Below are positions 39,975 to 49,023 of a stretch of 64,000 bases of DNA, one piece after another. The number at the start of each line of letters is the position of its first letter. Within the stretch, counting starts at the first letter, position 1. The stretch covers positions 1,702,001 through 1,766,000 of the forward strand of contig NC_022792.1 in NCBI RefSeq assembly GCF_000504085.1. The letters are read 5' to 3'. Made by a program: the position numbers and the translations under genes. This DNA is from Pseudothermotoga elfii DSM 9442 = NBRC 107921 (GTDB lineage: Bacteria; Thermotogota; Thermotogae; Thermotogales; DSM-5069). The notes beneath the pieces are model-generated. The model searched no databases. It saw only the letters and a list, made by a program, of their open reading frames with translations, and had not been told where the DNA came from.

Positions 39975-40793
39975 TTGGAGAAAAAAGACAGGTTATCTCA
40001 GATTTCCGAAAGGCAAAAGAGAATCGAACAAAATCTTTCCAGAATCAAACACAAAATAGCTGTTCTCAGCGGTAAAGGAGGTGTTGGAAAAACAACTGTG
40101 GCTGTGAATATAGCAGTTGCTCTGGCCGAAGAAGGTTTCGAAGTTGGTCTTGCAGATCTGGATATTCATGGTCCTAATGTAGCCCGAATGCTTGGATTAA
40201 GAGACGAACCATTTATGAAAAATGGACTAATACAGCCACCAAAGTTTCTGAATAATCTTAAAGTTCTTTCAATGGCAATGCTTCTCAATGATGGGCAACC
40301 TGTTGTATGGAGAGGACCATTAAAACACACTATTATTCAGCAGTTCCTTGGTGACGCCGATTGGGGTGATCTGGATTTTTTGATATTCGATTTACCACCA
40401 GGAACAGGGGACGAAGCACTGAGCCTCTTTCAAATCGTTAAACTCGATGGAACACTGATCGTCACTACCCCGCAACGTGTTGCGATTGACGATGTTCTGA
40501 GGGCAATCAATTTTGTTCATGAAATGGGGCAATCAGTAATCGGGTTTGCGATGAATATGTCTTATCTCATCTGTCCTAATTGTAAAACCAGAATCAATCC
40601 TTTTGGCGAGAAAACCACAGGTGAATTAATTGATTTAACGGGTGTGGAATGCCTTGGAGAAATACCCATGGATCCAGCAATAGCTTCATACTCAGACGCT
40701 GGAAAACCTGTTGTTTCGTATATGAGAGGCTCCGAGGCAGAGAAAAGTTTCAGAAATATCGTTGCAGGTATACTTTCTAAAATTGGAGGTTGA
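39975..40793 (+). CDS. mrp: Mrp/NBP35-type iron-sulfur carrier ATPase
   Basis: A 272-residue P-loop ATPase: deviant Walker A VLSGKGGVGKTTVAVNIA (about 33-50), ADLDIHGPNVARMLGL, WRGPLKHTIIQQFLGDADWGDLDFLIFDLPPGTGDE, and the bridging-cluster pair CPNC in NMSYLICPNCKTRINPF. It assembles or transfers iron-sulfur clusters. The N-terminal Cys-rich extension of eukaryotic NBP35 is absent. The SD GAGGTGA (39964-39969) points to TTG 39975 rather than GTG 39966. Confidence 0.93.
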   Translation: MEKKDRLSQISERQKRIEQNLSRIKHKIAVLSGKGGVGKTTVAVNIAVALAEEGFEVGLADLDIHGPNVARMLGLRDEPFMKNGLIQPPKFLNNLKVLSMAMLLNDGQPVVWRGPLKHTIIQQFLGDADWGDLDFLIFDLPPGTGDEALSLFQIVKLDGTLIVTTPQRVAIDDVLRAINFVHEMGQSVIGFAMNMSYLICPNCKTRINPFGEKTTGELIDLTGVECLGEIPMDPAIASYSDAGKPVVSYMRGSEAEKSFRNIVAGILSKIGG

Positions 40794-41923
40794 TCGATAT
40801 ATCTATTTTTGCATCTCTAGCTCATTTTATCTCGGATTTTTATGTCTCATTTCTTACACCGCTTGGCCCATACTTTATGGATAAGTACCAAATTACAGCA
40901 AAACAGATCGCATTTTTTATTACGGCAATATCTTTCATCTCGTCTGTCTTTCAGATATTCTTTGGAATAATTGCTGATAACGTTAAAGACAGATTTCGAT
41001 TCATTTATTTGCTCACAGCGACAACAATTTTTCTGATAAGCTTGATCGACTTTGCCCATAGTATAGTAACTTTGTTCATTTTATTTCTTGTAGCTTATTT
41101 TGCTAATTCAGCTTTTCATCCAGCAGGTGCATCTTTATCCCACAGTGTTTCGGAAAGAGGAATGCCAATTTTTGTATCTGCCGGGACGATAGGAGCAGCA
41201 CTTGGCCCGGTTTTTGTAACTGCGTTTTCATATTTTAATTTGAAACACCTCTGGATAATTGGCTTACCACTTTTAGCTCTTTTAGCTCTATTTATCAAAC
41301 CTGAAAGAGCCAAATATACCAGGCCAGACAAACCAAAAGAAAAATTTCATTTTTCGAAGATCTCAACTCTTATGGATTTATGGATTATGGTAACCATGAG
41401 AACACTCATAATGTCTGTCGTGCATCTTTATGCTCCAATTTTGTCTGTACAAAGAGGGTATTCTCTGATTTTTGGTGGTAGTCTATTATCGATAGGTATA
41501 GCTGTGGGGGTTTTCACAACTGTATTGGGAGCGTGGATAAGCAAAAAAATTGGCAATAATCTTGTTAATTTCGCGAGCTTTCTTGGTATGAGTGTAGCTT
41601 TGTTTATGCTAATAACTTCATCGAGTGCATTCTCGACGATCTTAAGCTATACATTGATCGATGCTTTTGGTTATCTGACCATGTCTTCCAACGTTACTCA
41701 AGCTCAGATAACCCTGCCAAATCATACATCGTTTGCTTCGTCTTTCGTCATGGGATTCGCATGGGCATGCGGAACAGGACTCAGATTTCTCCTGATAATG
41801 CCCTTTGGCGACAATATAACCATCGTTTTTTACACAACCGCTTTCATATCTATCGCGATGGCTATCTTCACCATGACCTGGCACAGAATAAAATCAAAAA
41901 AACAACCACTCAGGGGGAGTTGA
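40790..41923 (+). CDS. MFS transporter (fosmidomycin-resistance-like)
   Basis: A 377-residue major facilitator with twelve hydrophobic segments. The opening ASLAHFISDFYVSFLTPLGPYFMDKY and FGIIADNVKDRF (loop 2-3) and AFHPAGASLSHSVSERG (after helix 4) are typical of the Fsr/YfkF-like group. Substrate unknown. GGAGG (40785-40789) directly abuts the only standard start, TTG 40790, which is abnormally close. A non-standard start at ATC 40793 or ATA 40799 would fit the SD better. It overlaps mrp by four bases. Confidence 0.85.
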   Translation: MIDISIFASLAHFISDFYVSFLTPLGPYFMDKYQITAKQIAFFITAISFISSVFQIFFGIIADNVKDRFRFIYLLTATTIFLISLIDFAHSIVTLFILFLVAYFANSAFHPAGASLSHSVSERGMPIFVSAGTIGAALGPVFVTAFSYFNLKHLWIIGLPLLALLALFIKPERAKYTRPDKPKEKFHFSKISTLMDLWIMVTMRTLIMSVVHLYAPILSVQRGYSLIFGGSLLSIGIAVGVFTTVLGAWISKKIGNNLVNFASFLGMSVALFMLITSSSAFSTILSYTLIDAFGYLTMSSNVTQAQITLPNHTSFASSFVMGFAWACGTGLRFLLIMPFGDNITIVFYTTAFISIAMAIFTMTWHRIKSKKQPLRGS

Positions 41924-41924
41924 A

Positions 41925-42929
41925 ATGGAACCAAGAAAGGTCGCCATGTACTATACTCTGATTTATATCGCAATTTTTATAATTCTCAGCCTCATATACA
42001 GAAATTTTTTCAATACTGTCTTGCTAACCTTCATAGCTGTCATGATAGTCGATGCCGTAGCGAGTTTTATAACCAGATTTCTTCATGTTCCAAAAAGAAT
42101 AGCGACGGTAATAGCGTTGTTGATATATTTTTTCGCTCTCATATGGGGACTTGTTATGATCGTACCAAACGCCTTTACACAGATAGCGGATTTTTACAAA
42201 CTTATCACAGATATCATTGAAAAAAGAACCTGGGAACAGTATATAAATAACGAAGAGTTGATAAATGCACTTAACGCACTTGTAGATTTCATAGAGCCAA
42301 GCATTGCGCAACTTGCTAATTATTTGCTCAGAGAGGCAGCGGCTCATATTCCGGGTGTAATTGTTGTACTGTTTTTCTCAATACTTGGTGCAGTTTATGT
42401 CTCTCTATATGCGCATCATATAGTTCAGGTTGTTCCGCTTCTGTATCCAAGAAAATGTAGAGATGGGATAAATGAATTTTTATCCGAACTGAAAATAAAT
42501 ATGCGTAGATTTATAGGTGTTATAGCTTTAAATGCCGTCATAGTTGGAATAGCGTTTGCTCTGCTTTTCAGATTCATGAATTTACCCTACGCACCTTTGA
42601 TAGCTTTCTGGGCATTTCTAACCAATTTTATACCCATTGTTGGAGTAATTTTCGAATTCATACCAATTTTTCTCTTCTCACTTTCTCTGGGGCTGACAGG
42701 AATGTTCTGGATAATTACCTTTTCAATACTAATTCACCTTTCAGTCTTTATATTTTTCTTCGAAGCCATGAAGGGTTATGCACGGGTAAATCCTGTTTTA
42801 ATGATATTCTCAATACTCATAACCTCTGAAATATTCGGCCCGGTTGGCATATTTTTCGGGGTTCCTGCAGCAGTTTTTGTTGTAGTTTTCTACAAACAGT
42901 TCATTAAAGCTCAATTAGAAAGTGAGTGA
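41925..42929 (+). CDS. AI-2E family membrane transporter (PerM/YdiK-like)
   Basis: A 334-residue protein with the AI-2E transporter layout: N-terminal hairpin helices (about 10-75), an amphipathic extracytoplasmic region (about 85-150) and C-terminal helices including PYAPLIAFWAFLTNFIPIVGVIFEFIPIFLF (about 222-252). It ends FGPVGIFFGVPAAVFVVVFYKQF. Members export autoinducer-2 or act as ion antiporters, and the substrate here is unknown. The start is one base after the MFS gene, with AGGGGGAG as SD. Confidence 0.88.
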   Translation: MEPRKVAMYYTLIYIAIFIILSLIYRNFFNTVLLTFIAVMIVDAVASFITRFLHVPKRIATVIALLIYFFALIWGLVMIVPNAFTQIADFYKLITDIIEKRTWEQYINNEELINALNALVDFIEPSIAQLANYLLREAAAHIPGVIVVLFFSILGAVYVSLYAHHIVQVVPLLYPRKCRDGINEFLSELKINMRRFIGVIALNAVIVGIAFALLFRFMNLPYAPLIAFWAFLTNFIPIVGVIFEFIPIFLFSLSLGLTGMFWIITFSILIHLSVFIFFFEAMKGYARVNPVLMIFSILITSEIFGPVGIFFGVPAAVFVVVFYKQFIKAQLESE

Positions 42930-42938
42930 AAAACCTTA

Positions 42939-43619
42939 ATGAAATACCAGATGGTTTATTTTGATCTGGATAATACTTTGCTCGATTTTTCCCGTTCTGA
43001 AAAGGAAGCTCTAAAACTAACACTGCTGGAGTACGGGATTTTAATAAACGAGTCGCAAATAGAACTGTATATAGAAATAAACAAAAAATGGTGGCAGGCA
43101 TTTTCGAAAGGCCTTTACAGTAAAGATTACATCGTCAGAGCAAGATTTAAAGATTTTCTGGAGAAAATCGAAGCAAAAAGAGTAGAATACAGTGAAGCTG
43201 CAGAAAAATATTTAAAAAATCTCTCCAACCTGGCTTATTTCATGCCAGGTGCTGAAGAATTTTTGACGAAGATGAAATTATCTGGCCAAAAAATGGCTGT
43301 GCTGACAAATGGTGTTCGGGCTGTTCAGGAAAAGAGGGCAAAAATTCTAAAACTTGACAGGTTTATCGAGTTCATTTTAAGCTCAGAGCAAGTTGGTAAA
43401 CCCAAACCAGATCCTGCTTTATTTGTAGAAGCTTCTCGACTCAGTGGAATCTCTTTGAGTGAATGTGTTTATATTGGCGATGATCCAGAGGTAGATTTCA
43501 AAGCTGCTAAAAACGCCGGCACAGAATTTATCTTGCTTGATTATGCCGGCGTTTATCCAGATTTTGAACACAATAGGGTAGAAAACTTCGACGAACTCTA
43601 TTTAAAACTAAGCATGTGA
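42939..43619 (+). CDS. HAD-superfamily hydrolase (YjjG-like nucleotidase type)
   Basis: A 226-residue HAD phosphatase. The motif I nucleophile is VYFDLDNTLLDFSRSE (D9, D11), a helical cap spans about 20-85, motif II is VLTNGVRAVQ, motif III is KPKPDPALF and motif IV is IGDDPEVDFKAAKNAG. It resembles YjjG/YfnB pyrimidine 5'-nucleotidases, but substrates in this family cannot be read from sequence. It is the last plus-strand gene, and its 3' end overlaps pepF by 12 bases on the opposite strand. Confidence 0.88.
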   Translation: MKYQMVYFDLDNTLLDFSRSEKEALKLTLLEYGILINESQIELYIEINKKWWQAFSKGLYSKDYIVRARFKDFLEKIEAKRVEYSEAAEKYLKNLSNLAYFMPGAEEFLTKMKLSGQKMAVLTNGVRAVQEKRAKILKLDRFIEFILSSEQVGKPKPDPALFVEASRLSGISLSECVYIGDDPEVDFKAAKNAGTEFILLDYAGVYPDFEHNRVENFDELYLKLSM

Positions 43620-45290
43620 ATTTATCCAGCAATAAACTTCCTCGGCAACTGTGCGAATGCTCTCATCTTCAAACGGCGATGAAAGTTTCGACACCTTCAA
43701 AAGTTCTGTGAAAGGCAAACTACCACCGACATCACACAATTTTACGTAATCTGCAAAAGCACTTCTAAAATCTGAACGCGATCTGATCCAGAACTGAAAT
43801 GCACATATTTGGGCAAGTACATAGTCAATATAATAAAATGGGTTCTCGAATATATGCATCTGCTGGTGCCATCTTCCACCATTTTCTAAGAACTGATTGC
43901 CGTCGTAATCAATCTCGGGCATGTAAGTTTTTTCAATATCTCTCCAAATTTTCCTTCTTTCCCTGGGAGTCATATCTGGATTTTCATAGACAAGGTGCTG
44001 GAATTCATCAACACATGTCCCGTAAGGTATAAAATTCAAAGCACCCCACAGATGAACAAGTTTTGCCTTTTCTGCCTGTTCTTTGTAGAATAAATGCATC
44101 CACGGCCATGCAAAAAACTCCATACCCATCGAATGAATCTCGCATGCCTCAAGTGTTGGCCAGTGATACTCAGGAATATCAAAATTTCTGCTTCTGAAAA
44201 CCTGGAAAGCGTGCCCGGCCTCGTGAGTTAAAACCTCGACATCATGCTCGGTGCCATTAAAGTTTGCAAAGATAAAAGGGGATCTATAGTTTGGCACAAA
44301 ATGGCAAAATCCCCCTGGGTATTTTCCATCTCTGGCCTTCAAATCCATCAATTCATTTTGCAACATAAAAGAGAAGAATTCATCAGTCTGTTGAGACATT
44401 TCTGCGTACATCTCTCTTGCTTTGCGGACAATTTCGTCTTCATCTCCTTGAGGTTTTGGATTTCCCTGTTTTAATATAACGGAAAGATCATAATATTTTA
44501 ATTTTTTCAATTCAAGATGTTCTGCTTGCTTTTCTCGCAACTTAGCTACTACAGGAACGATATATCTTTTGATGGCCTCTCTAAGCTTTTCAACCATCTT
44601 TTCGTTATAATCTGAGCGAGTAAGTCTATCGTAACCAAGTTGTGTAAAGCTTACATAACCAAGTTTTCTGGCTATCTCAGTTCTCAATCTAACAAGCCTG
44701 TCGTATATTTGATCAGACTTCTCTTCGTTTGCTGAAAAAAATGAATATAATGCTTCTGCGGCCTCTTTTCTTTCATTACGTTCTTTTGAAATCATTAACG
44801 CCCTCAATTGTGGTATTGTCATCTTCTTTCCTTTGAAGCTGATTTGGGCGGATGAAACAAGCTGTGCATACTGAGTTGAAAGTTTGTTTTCTTCGACAAG
44901 GTCATCGAGAATTTCGGGTTTGAAAGTTTTTACAGTTAGAGACGCGATATTGAATAATTGTTTTCCGTAGATTTTTTCGAGATCATCTCTAAAATTAGAA
45001 TCAAGTAGGGTTCTATAAAACAGAGTTGTCAACCCCTCAACAACAGGTGTTGCCGTGTCAAAAAAGTCTTTTTCGGCTTTGTAGAATTCATCATTTGTGT
45101 TCATGCAGTAACGTATCATGCAGATTGAAGAAGCTGTTGAAAAATCTTCTCTCATTTTGTTCAACTGCTTAACAATAAGATCAGCTTCCTGAAAAGTCTT
45201 TGCTTTTCTCAAATCTGCAACAGTTTTTTCGAAATCAACTTTGAACTGTTCCAAATCAGGCCTTTTGTAAACAAACTCCGAGAATCTCAC
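43608..45290 (-). CDS. pepF: M3 family oligoendopeptidase (PepF type)
   Basis: A 560-residue zinc metallopeptidase. The catalytic motif is LTHEAGHAFQVF (HEAGH at 356-360), with the third ligand downstream in LEACEIHSMGMEFF. The helical N-terminal region fits the oligoendopeptidase F group, which cleaves short peptides in the cytoplasm. Start GTG 45290 has AGGGGG at 45303-45298; GTG 45296 would be too close. It is a single-gene unit, and its promoter in the 160-base divergent gap with aspS is not clear. Confidence 0.9.
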   Translation of the reverse strand: MRFSEFVYKRPDLEQFKVDFEKTVADLRKAKTFQEADLIVKQLNKMREDFSTASSICMIRYCMNTNDEFYKAEKDFFDTATPVVEGLTTLFYRTLLDSNFRDDLEKIYGKQLFNIASLTVKTFKPEILDDLVEENKLSTQYAQLVSSAQISFKGKKMTIPQLRALMISKERNERKEAAEALYSFFSANEEKSDQIYDRLVRLRTEIARKLGYVSFTQLGYDRLTRSDYNEKMVEKLREAIKRYIVPVVAKLREKQAEHLELKKLKYYDLSVILKQGNPKPQGDEDEIVRKAREMYAEMSQQTDEFFSFMLQNELMDLKARDGKYPGGFCHFVPNYRSPFIFANFNGTEHDVEVLTHEAGHAFQVFRSRNFDIPEYHWPTLEACEIHSMGMEFFAWPWMHLFYKEQAEKAKLVHLWGALNFIPYGTCVDEFQHLVYENPDMTPRERRKIWRDIEKTYMPEIDYDGNQFLENGGRWHQQMHIFENPFYYIDYVLAQICAFQFWIRSRSDFRSAFADYVKLCDVGGSLPFTELLKVSKLSSPFEDESIRTVAEEVYCWINSHA

Positions 45291-45394
45291 AACCACACCC
45301 CCTGTTCACATTGTCAATATCAGTTTATCATTATCTTTACCTTATGTCATCATCAGTTCGTCTATAATCATAACAGTAAGTATCAAAAAACATT

Positions 45395-45423
45395 TTGAAT
45401 GATATCATTATTCTAACTATAAT
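45395..45423 (+). promoter_or_regulatory. aspS operon promoter
   Basis: TTGAAT (45395-45400) and TATAAT (45418-45423) have a 17-base spacer. Transcription would start near 45430, 21 bases before the aspS ATG, just ahead of the SD AGGAGG. Confidence 0.75.
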
Positions 45424-45450
45424 GTTTTCGCAAAAACAGGAGGATGAAAG

Positions 45451-47208
45451 ATGCTGAGAACCCATACATGCGGTGAATTAACTATCAAAGATGTGGGTAA
45501 GAAAGTCATTCTTGCAGGGTGGATCGACAGAATTAGAGATCTTGGTGGAGTGAAGTTTTTAATGCTGAGAGACAGATACGGTCAAACCCAGATTATTCTT
45601 TCCCAAAATTGTCAGATAAACCTGCGTAGGGAATCTGTCGTGCAAATCGAGGGTGTAGTCCAAAAAAGGCCTGAAGAAACTATAAACAAGGACCTTTTGA
45701 CAGGAGAGATAGAAGTTTTTGCAGAAAAAGTAAATGTTTTTTCATCACCCGAAAAAGATCTGCCTTTTTACCCGGGAGAAACAAAATTACCAGCCGAAGA
45801 AATTAGACTGAAATACCGCTACATTGACCTTCGGAGGAAAGAAGTTTCAGACAGAATAATTACAAGACACAAAGTTACCCAATGCATCAGAAATTATTTA
45901 AGCAAGAATGGTTTCATCGAAGTGGAAACTCCGTTCTTGACGAAGAGTACCCCGGAAGGCGCGCGAGATTTTTTAGTACCTTCTCGACTGAAACCAGGTA
46001 CTTTCTACGCACTCCCTCAATCACCTCAACTTTTTAAGCAACTGCTTATGATCGGTGGCATAGACAGATACTTTCAAGTGGTTCGGTGTTTCAGAGACGA
46101 AGACCTGAGGGCAGATAGGCAACCAGAATTTACTCAAATAGATATAGAGATGTCTTTTAATACTATGGATGATGTCCTGGAGATAACAGAAGGCATGATT
46201 AAACATCTTTTCAAAGAAGTGCTCCAGGTAGATTTGCCAGGCAAACTTGACAGACTTACTTATAACGAGTGTATGAACAAATACGGTTCAGACAAGCCGG
46301 ATCGAAGAATTGGCATGGAATTTTTTGATCTTTCCAAACACTTTAAAACATGTGAATATCACGCGATAAATGCTGAGCTTTCCAGTGGCGGTGTTGTAAA
46401 GGGATTCGTTGTTCGGGATTTCGCAAATAAGATGAGCAGAAAACTTGCCGATGAACTAAACGAAATAGCAAAATCACTCGGTGGTGGTGGCATACTGTGG
46501 TTTTCATTTGATTCGCCTGAATCGATTAAAGGTGCTGGGGCAAAATATTTGCAGAAAAACTACAATTCAGTTGCAAAAGAGCTTTCAATAAACTATAATG
46601 ATGTTTGTGTACTTTCGGCAGGTAAAATTGACATAGTTAACACAGTGCTTGGTGAAGTAAGAAAAATTCTGGGTGAGAGGTATTTCTCTGATCTGCGGAA
46701 AGGATTTGATATTTTTTGGGTTACGGACTTTCCAATGTTTGAATATAGTGAAGAAGAAAATAGATTCGTTGCTCAACATCATCCATTCACTATGCCAAAC
46801 CTTGATGATCTAAAAAAGTACAAAAACAGCGATCTTTCAAAGATCCGAGCTCAATCTTACGACATCGTAATAAATGGGTTCGAAGTGGGCTCAGGCAGTA
46901 TAAGAATTCACGATGCTGAACTCCAGAGAGAGATTTTCAAATTGATGCGGCTTACCGAAGAGGAAGTAAAATTGAAATTCGGTTTTCTTTTAGAAGCGTT
47001 TCAATATGGTGCACCACCACATGGAGGTATAGCGCTTGGACTGGATCGATTAACTGCTATAATTTGCGGTGTACCTACAATAAGGGAGGTTATAGCTTTT
47101 CCAAAAACATCGAGTGGTATTTGTCCACTGACAGGTGCACCAGATGTTGTAAATCAGAAACAACTTGATGAACTAAAAATAATTCTGGGGGGCGATCACT
47201 GTGAATGA
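45451..47208 (+). CDS. aspS: Aspartyl-tRNA synthetase
   Basis: A 585-residue class II synthetase of the bacterial type. An N-terminal OB anticodon-binding domain (1-105) is followed by motif 1 around NGFIEVETPFL, motif 2 FRDEDLRADRQPEFTQIDIEMSF, a GAD insertion (about 290-400) and motif 3 GIALGLDRL. It charges tRNA-Asp. Whether it also makes Asp-tRNA-Asn cannot be decided from the window, as no gatCAB or asnS is seen. It leads a long plus-strand operon through stas, cmk, ispH, S1, der and plsY. Confidence 0.96.
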   Translation: MLRTHTCGELTIKDVGKKVILAGWIDRIRDLGGVKFLMLRDRYGQTQIILSQNCQINLRRESVVQIEGVVQKRPEETINKDLLTGEIEVFAEKVNVFSSPEKDLPFYPGETKLPAEEIRLKYRYIDLRRKEVSDRIITRHKVTQCIRNYLSKNGFIEVETPFLTKSTPEGARDFLVPSRLKPGTFYALPQSPQLFKQLLMIGGIDRYFQVVRCFRDEDLRADRQPEFTQIDIEMSFNTMDDVLEITEGMIKHLFKEVLQVDLPGKLDRLTYNECMNKYGSDKPDRRIGMEFFDLSKHFKTCEYHAINAELSSGGVVKGFVVRDFANKMSRKLADELNEIAKSLGGGGILWFSFDSPESIKGAGAKYLQKNYNSVAKELSINYNDVCVLSAGKIDIVNTVLGEVRKILGERYFSDLRKGFDIFWVTDFPMFEYSEEENRFVAQHHPFTMPNLDDLKKYKNSDLSKIRAQSYDIVINGFEVGSGSIRIHDAELQREIFKLMRLTEEEVKLKFGFLLEAFQYGAPPHGGIALGLDRLTAIICGVPTIREVIAFPKTSSGICPLTGAPDVVNQKQLDELKIILGGDHCE

Positions 47209-47533
47209 TATCAAAGTGAAATTTGAACAGCAGCAGATGAAGTTAATCTGTAAGATTGATGGTGATTTTGACGCATATCATTCTGCAGATATAAAAAAAA
47301 TGATAAAGGAACAGATAGAAACATCAAACCACAGAAAATTAGTAATTGATATGTCTGATGTACCTTATATCGACAGCGCAGGACTTGGAACTATGGTCGC
47401 CATCTTGAAAGATGCGAGAAATTATGGAAAAGAAGTAATTCTTACTTCGATGAGGCAGAATGTGAAGCGCATTTTTGAAATGACGAGGCTCGACAAGGTT
47501 TTTCAGATTGTTGACACACCGGAGGAGGCATGA
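47201..47533 (+). CDS. STAS anti-sigma factor antagonist
   Basis: A 110-residue SpoIIAA/RsbV-like protein. The phosphorylation site is in YIDSAGLGTMV (likely S59), preceded by KLVIDMSDVP. The unphosphorylated protein sequesters an anti-sigma kinase; phosphorylation frees the kinase. The CBS-HATPase at 35274 is a possible partner elsewhere in the window, but they are not adjacent. Start GTG 47201 overlaps aspS by 8 bases, and cmk follows with a one-base gap. Confidence 0.9.
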   Translation: MNDIKVKFEQQQMKLICKIDGDFDAYHSADIKKMIKEQIETSNHRKLVIDMSDVPYIDSAGLGTMVAILKDARNYGKEVILTSMRQNVKRIFEMTRLDKVFQIVDTPEEA

Positions 47534-47534
47534 A

Positions 47535-48206
47535 TTGAACCGCTTTTTAATAGCTATCGACGGACCTGCTGGTTCTGGGAAATCTTCAGTTGCAAAACTT
47601 GTTGCACAGAAAATGAATATGAATTACCTTGATACAGGAGCCATGTACAGAGCCGTGGCACTTTATTTGCATTCGAAGGGCCTTTCGGCAAAAGACGATC
47701 TAAAAAAACATCTGGCAGAGATAGATATTGAATATATCGACGGAGAACTCTATTTAAATAAAAAGAAGGTTTCAGATGAAATAAGATCATCAGAAGCAGG
47801 AAAATTAGCATCAGATTTTGCAACAATACCTGCAGTTCGAGAGCGATTAACTCAGATACAAAGACATATATGCCAAAATGGAAAATTTGTGGTAGAAGGA
47901 AGGGATATTGGAACAGTTGTTTTACCCGAAGCAGATGTAAAGATTTTCCTCACAGCTTCTTTCAAAGAACGTGTGAGGAGAAGGTTCGAAGAATTGAAAG
48001 CAAAAAATATGAACCTTACGATGGAAGATATTGCAGATCAAATAAAGATCAGAGACAGACAAGATTCAAGCAGATCAATAGCTCCCTTGAAACCTGCTGA
48101 GGACGCCATCGTAATAGATACCACATCCAAAGACATAAACGAAGTGGCAGACGAAATATGCCAGATTGCCTTCAGGAGGATAAAAGTTGAGGATAATTGT
48201 TGCTGA
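47535..48206 (+). CDS. cmk: Cytidylate kinase
   Basis: A 223-residue CMP/dCMP kinase: P-loop AIDGPAGSGKSSVAKLVA (about 7-24), DTGAMYRAVAL, the FVVEGRDIGTVVLPEADVKIFLTAS segment and the lid RDRQDSSRSIAPLKPAEDAIVIDTT. Start TTG 47535 has GGAGGAGG six bases upstream; the upstream in-frame TTG would extend into stas. It overlaps ispH by 20 bases. Confidence 0.95.
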   Translation: MNRFLIAIDGPAGSGKSSVAKLVAQKMNMNYLDTGAMYRAVALYLHSKGLSAKDDLKKHLAEIDIEYIDGELYLNKKKVSDEIRSSEAGKLASDFATIPAVRERLTQIQRHICQNGKFVVEGRDIGTVVLPEADVKIFLTASFKERVRRRFEELKAKNMNLTMEDIADQIKIRDRQDSSRSIAPLKPAEDAIVIDTTSKDINEVADEICQIAFRRIKVEDNCC

Positions 48207-49023
48207 GGATATTGGTTTCTGCTCTGGAGTTCGCAGAGCATTGAAGATGACTTTATCTGAGATCAATGAAAATGAGAAAATTTACACGCTTGGTGAAATT
48301 GTACATAACAAAACAGTTGTTGATTCTCTAAGGAAAAGAGGAGTAAACGTACTTCAAGAGAATATTATACCCGAAGATGCAAAAAATTCGTCTTTGATAA
48401 TACGCGCACATGGTATATCCAGAGATCAGCTATTTGAGCTGCAAAAAGTTTTCAAGAAAATTGTAGACACAACCTGCCCCATAGTACATAATCTTTTTCA
48501 AACTGCAAGCAGAATACATCAAGAAGGGTACAGAATAGTTGTATTTGGAAAAGAAAGTCACCCCGAAATGTCTGCTTTAAAGGGTTATGTTAAAGATGCC
48601 ACGATAACTTTGAAACCACCAGAATTATCCGGAAGAATTTGCATTATGTCACAAACAACTATGTCCATCGATGAATTTTACGACTTCGTTGTAAAATCAA
48701 TCAGTCAATCAAAATTCAGCGAAATAAGAATCATAAACACCGTGTGCGAAATCACAGCAAGAAGAGAAAAAGAAGCGCAAAAGATAGCTAAACAGGTTGA
48801 TTTAATGATTATAATAGGTGGAAAAAACAGTTCAAATACTTCAAAACTAACAAAAATAGCTTCGAAATTTACAAGAGCGATCCAAATAGAAACTCCTGAA
48901 GAAGTTGATAAAATTAATTTTGATAAGGTAGAGATGATAGGTATCACAACAGGCACTTCAACGCCTGAAGAAGATGTAAAAACAGTTATCGACAAAATTA
49001 AGTGTAGGAGGGAAAGGAAATGA
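48187..49023 (+). CDS. ispH: 4-hydroxy-3-methylbut-2-enyl diphosphate reductase
   Basis: A 278-residue iron-sulfur enzyme, the last step of the MEP isoprenoid pathway. Cluster cysteines are C12 (GFCSGVRRA), C97 (DTTCPIV) and C187 (NTVCEIT). Substrate residues include H40, H75 and H125, and the SSNTSKL motif. TTG 48187 follows AGGAGGATAAA. It is coupled by ATGA overlap to an S1-domain protein, mirroring the fused or adjacent IspH-S1 arrangement in several anaerobes. Confidence 0.95.
   Translation: MRIIVAEDIGFCSGVRRALKMTLSEINENEKIYTLGEIVHNKTVVDSLRKRGVNVLQENIIPEDAKNSSLIIRAHGISRDQLFELQKVFKKIVDTTCPIVHNLFQTASRIHQEGYRIVVFGKESHPEMSALKGYVKDATITLKPPELSGRICIMSQTTMSIDEFYDFVVKSISQSKFSEIRIINTVCEITARREKEAQKIAKQVDLMIIIGGKNSSNTSKLTKIASKFTRAIQIETPEEVDKINFDKVEMIGITTGTSTPEEDVKTVIDKIKCRRERK

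Noticed and set aside
45297-45450. A small RNA or small gene in the pepF-aspS gap
   Set aside because: Only the aspS promoter is convincing; no hairpin with a T-run or open frame with an SD was found.
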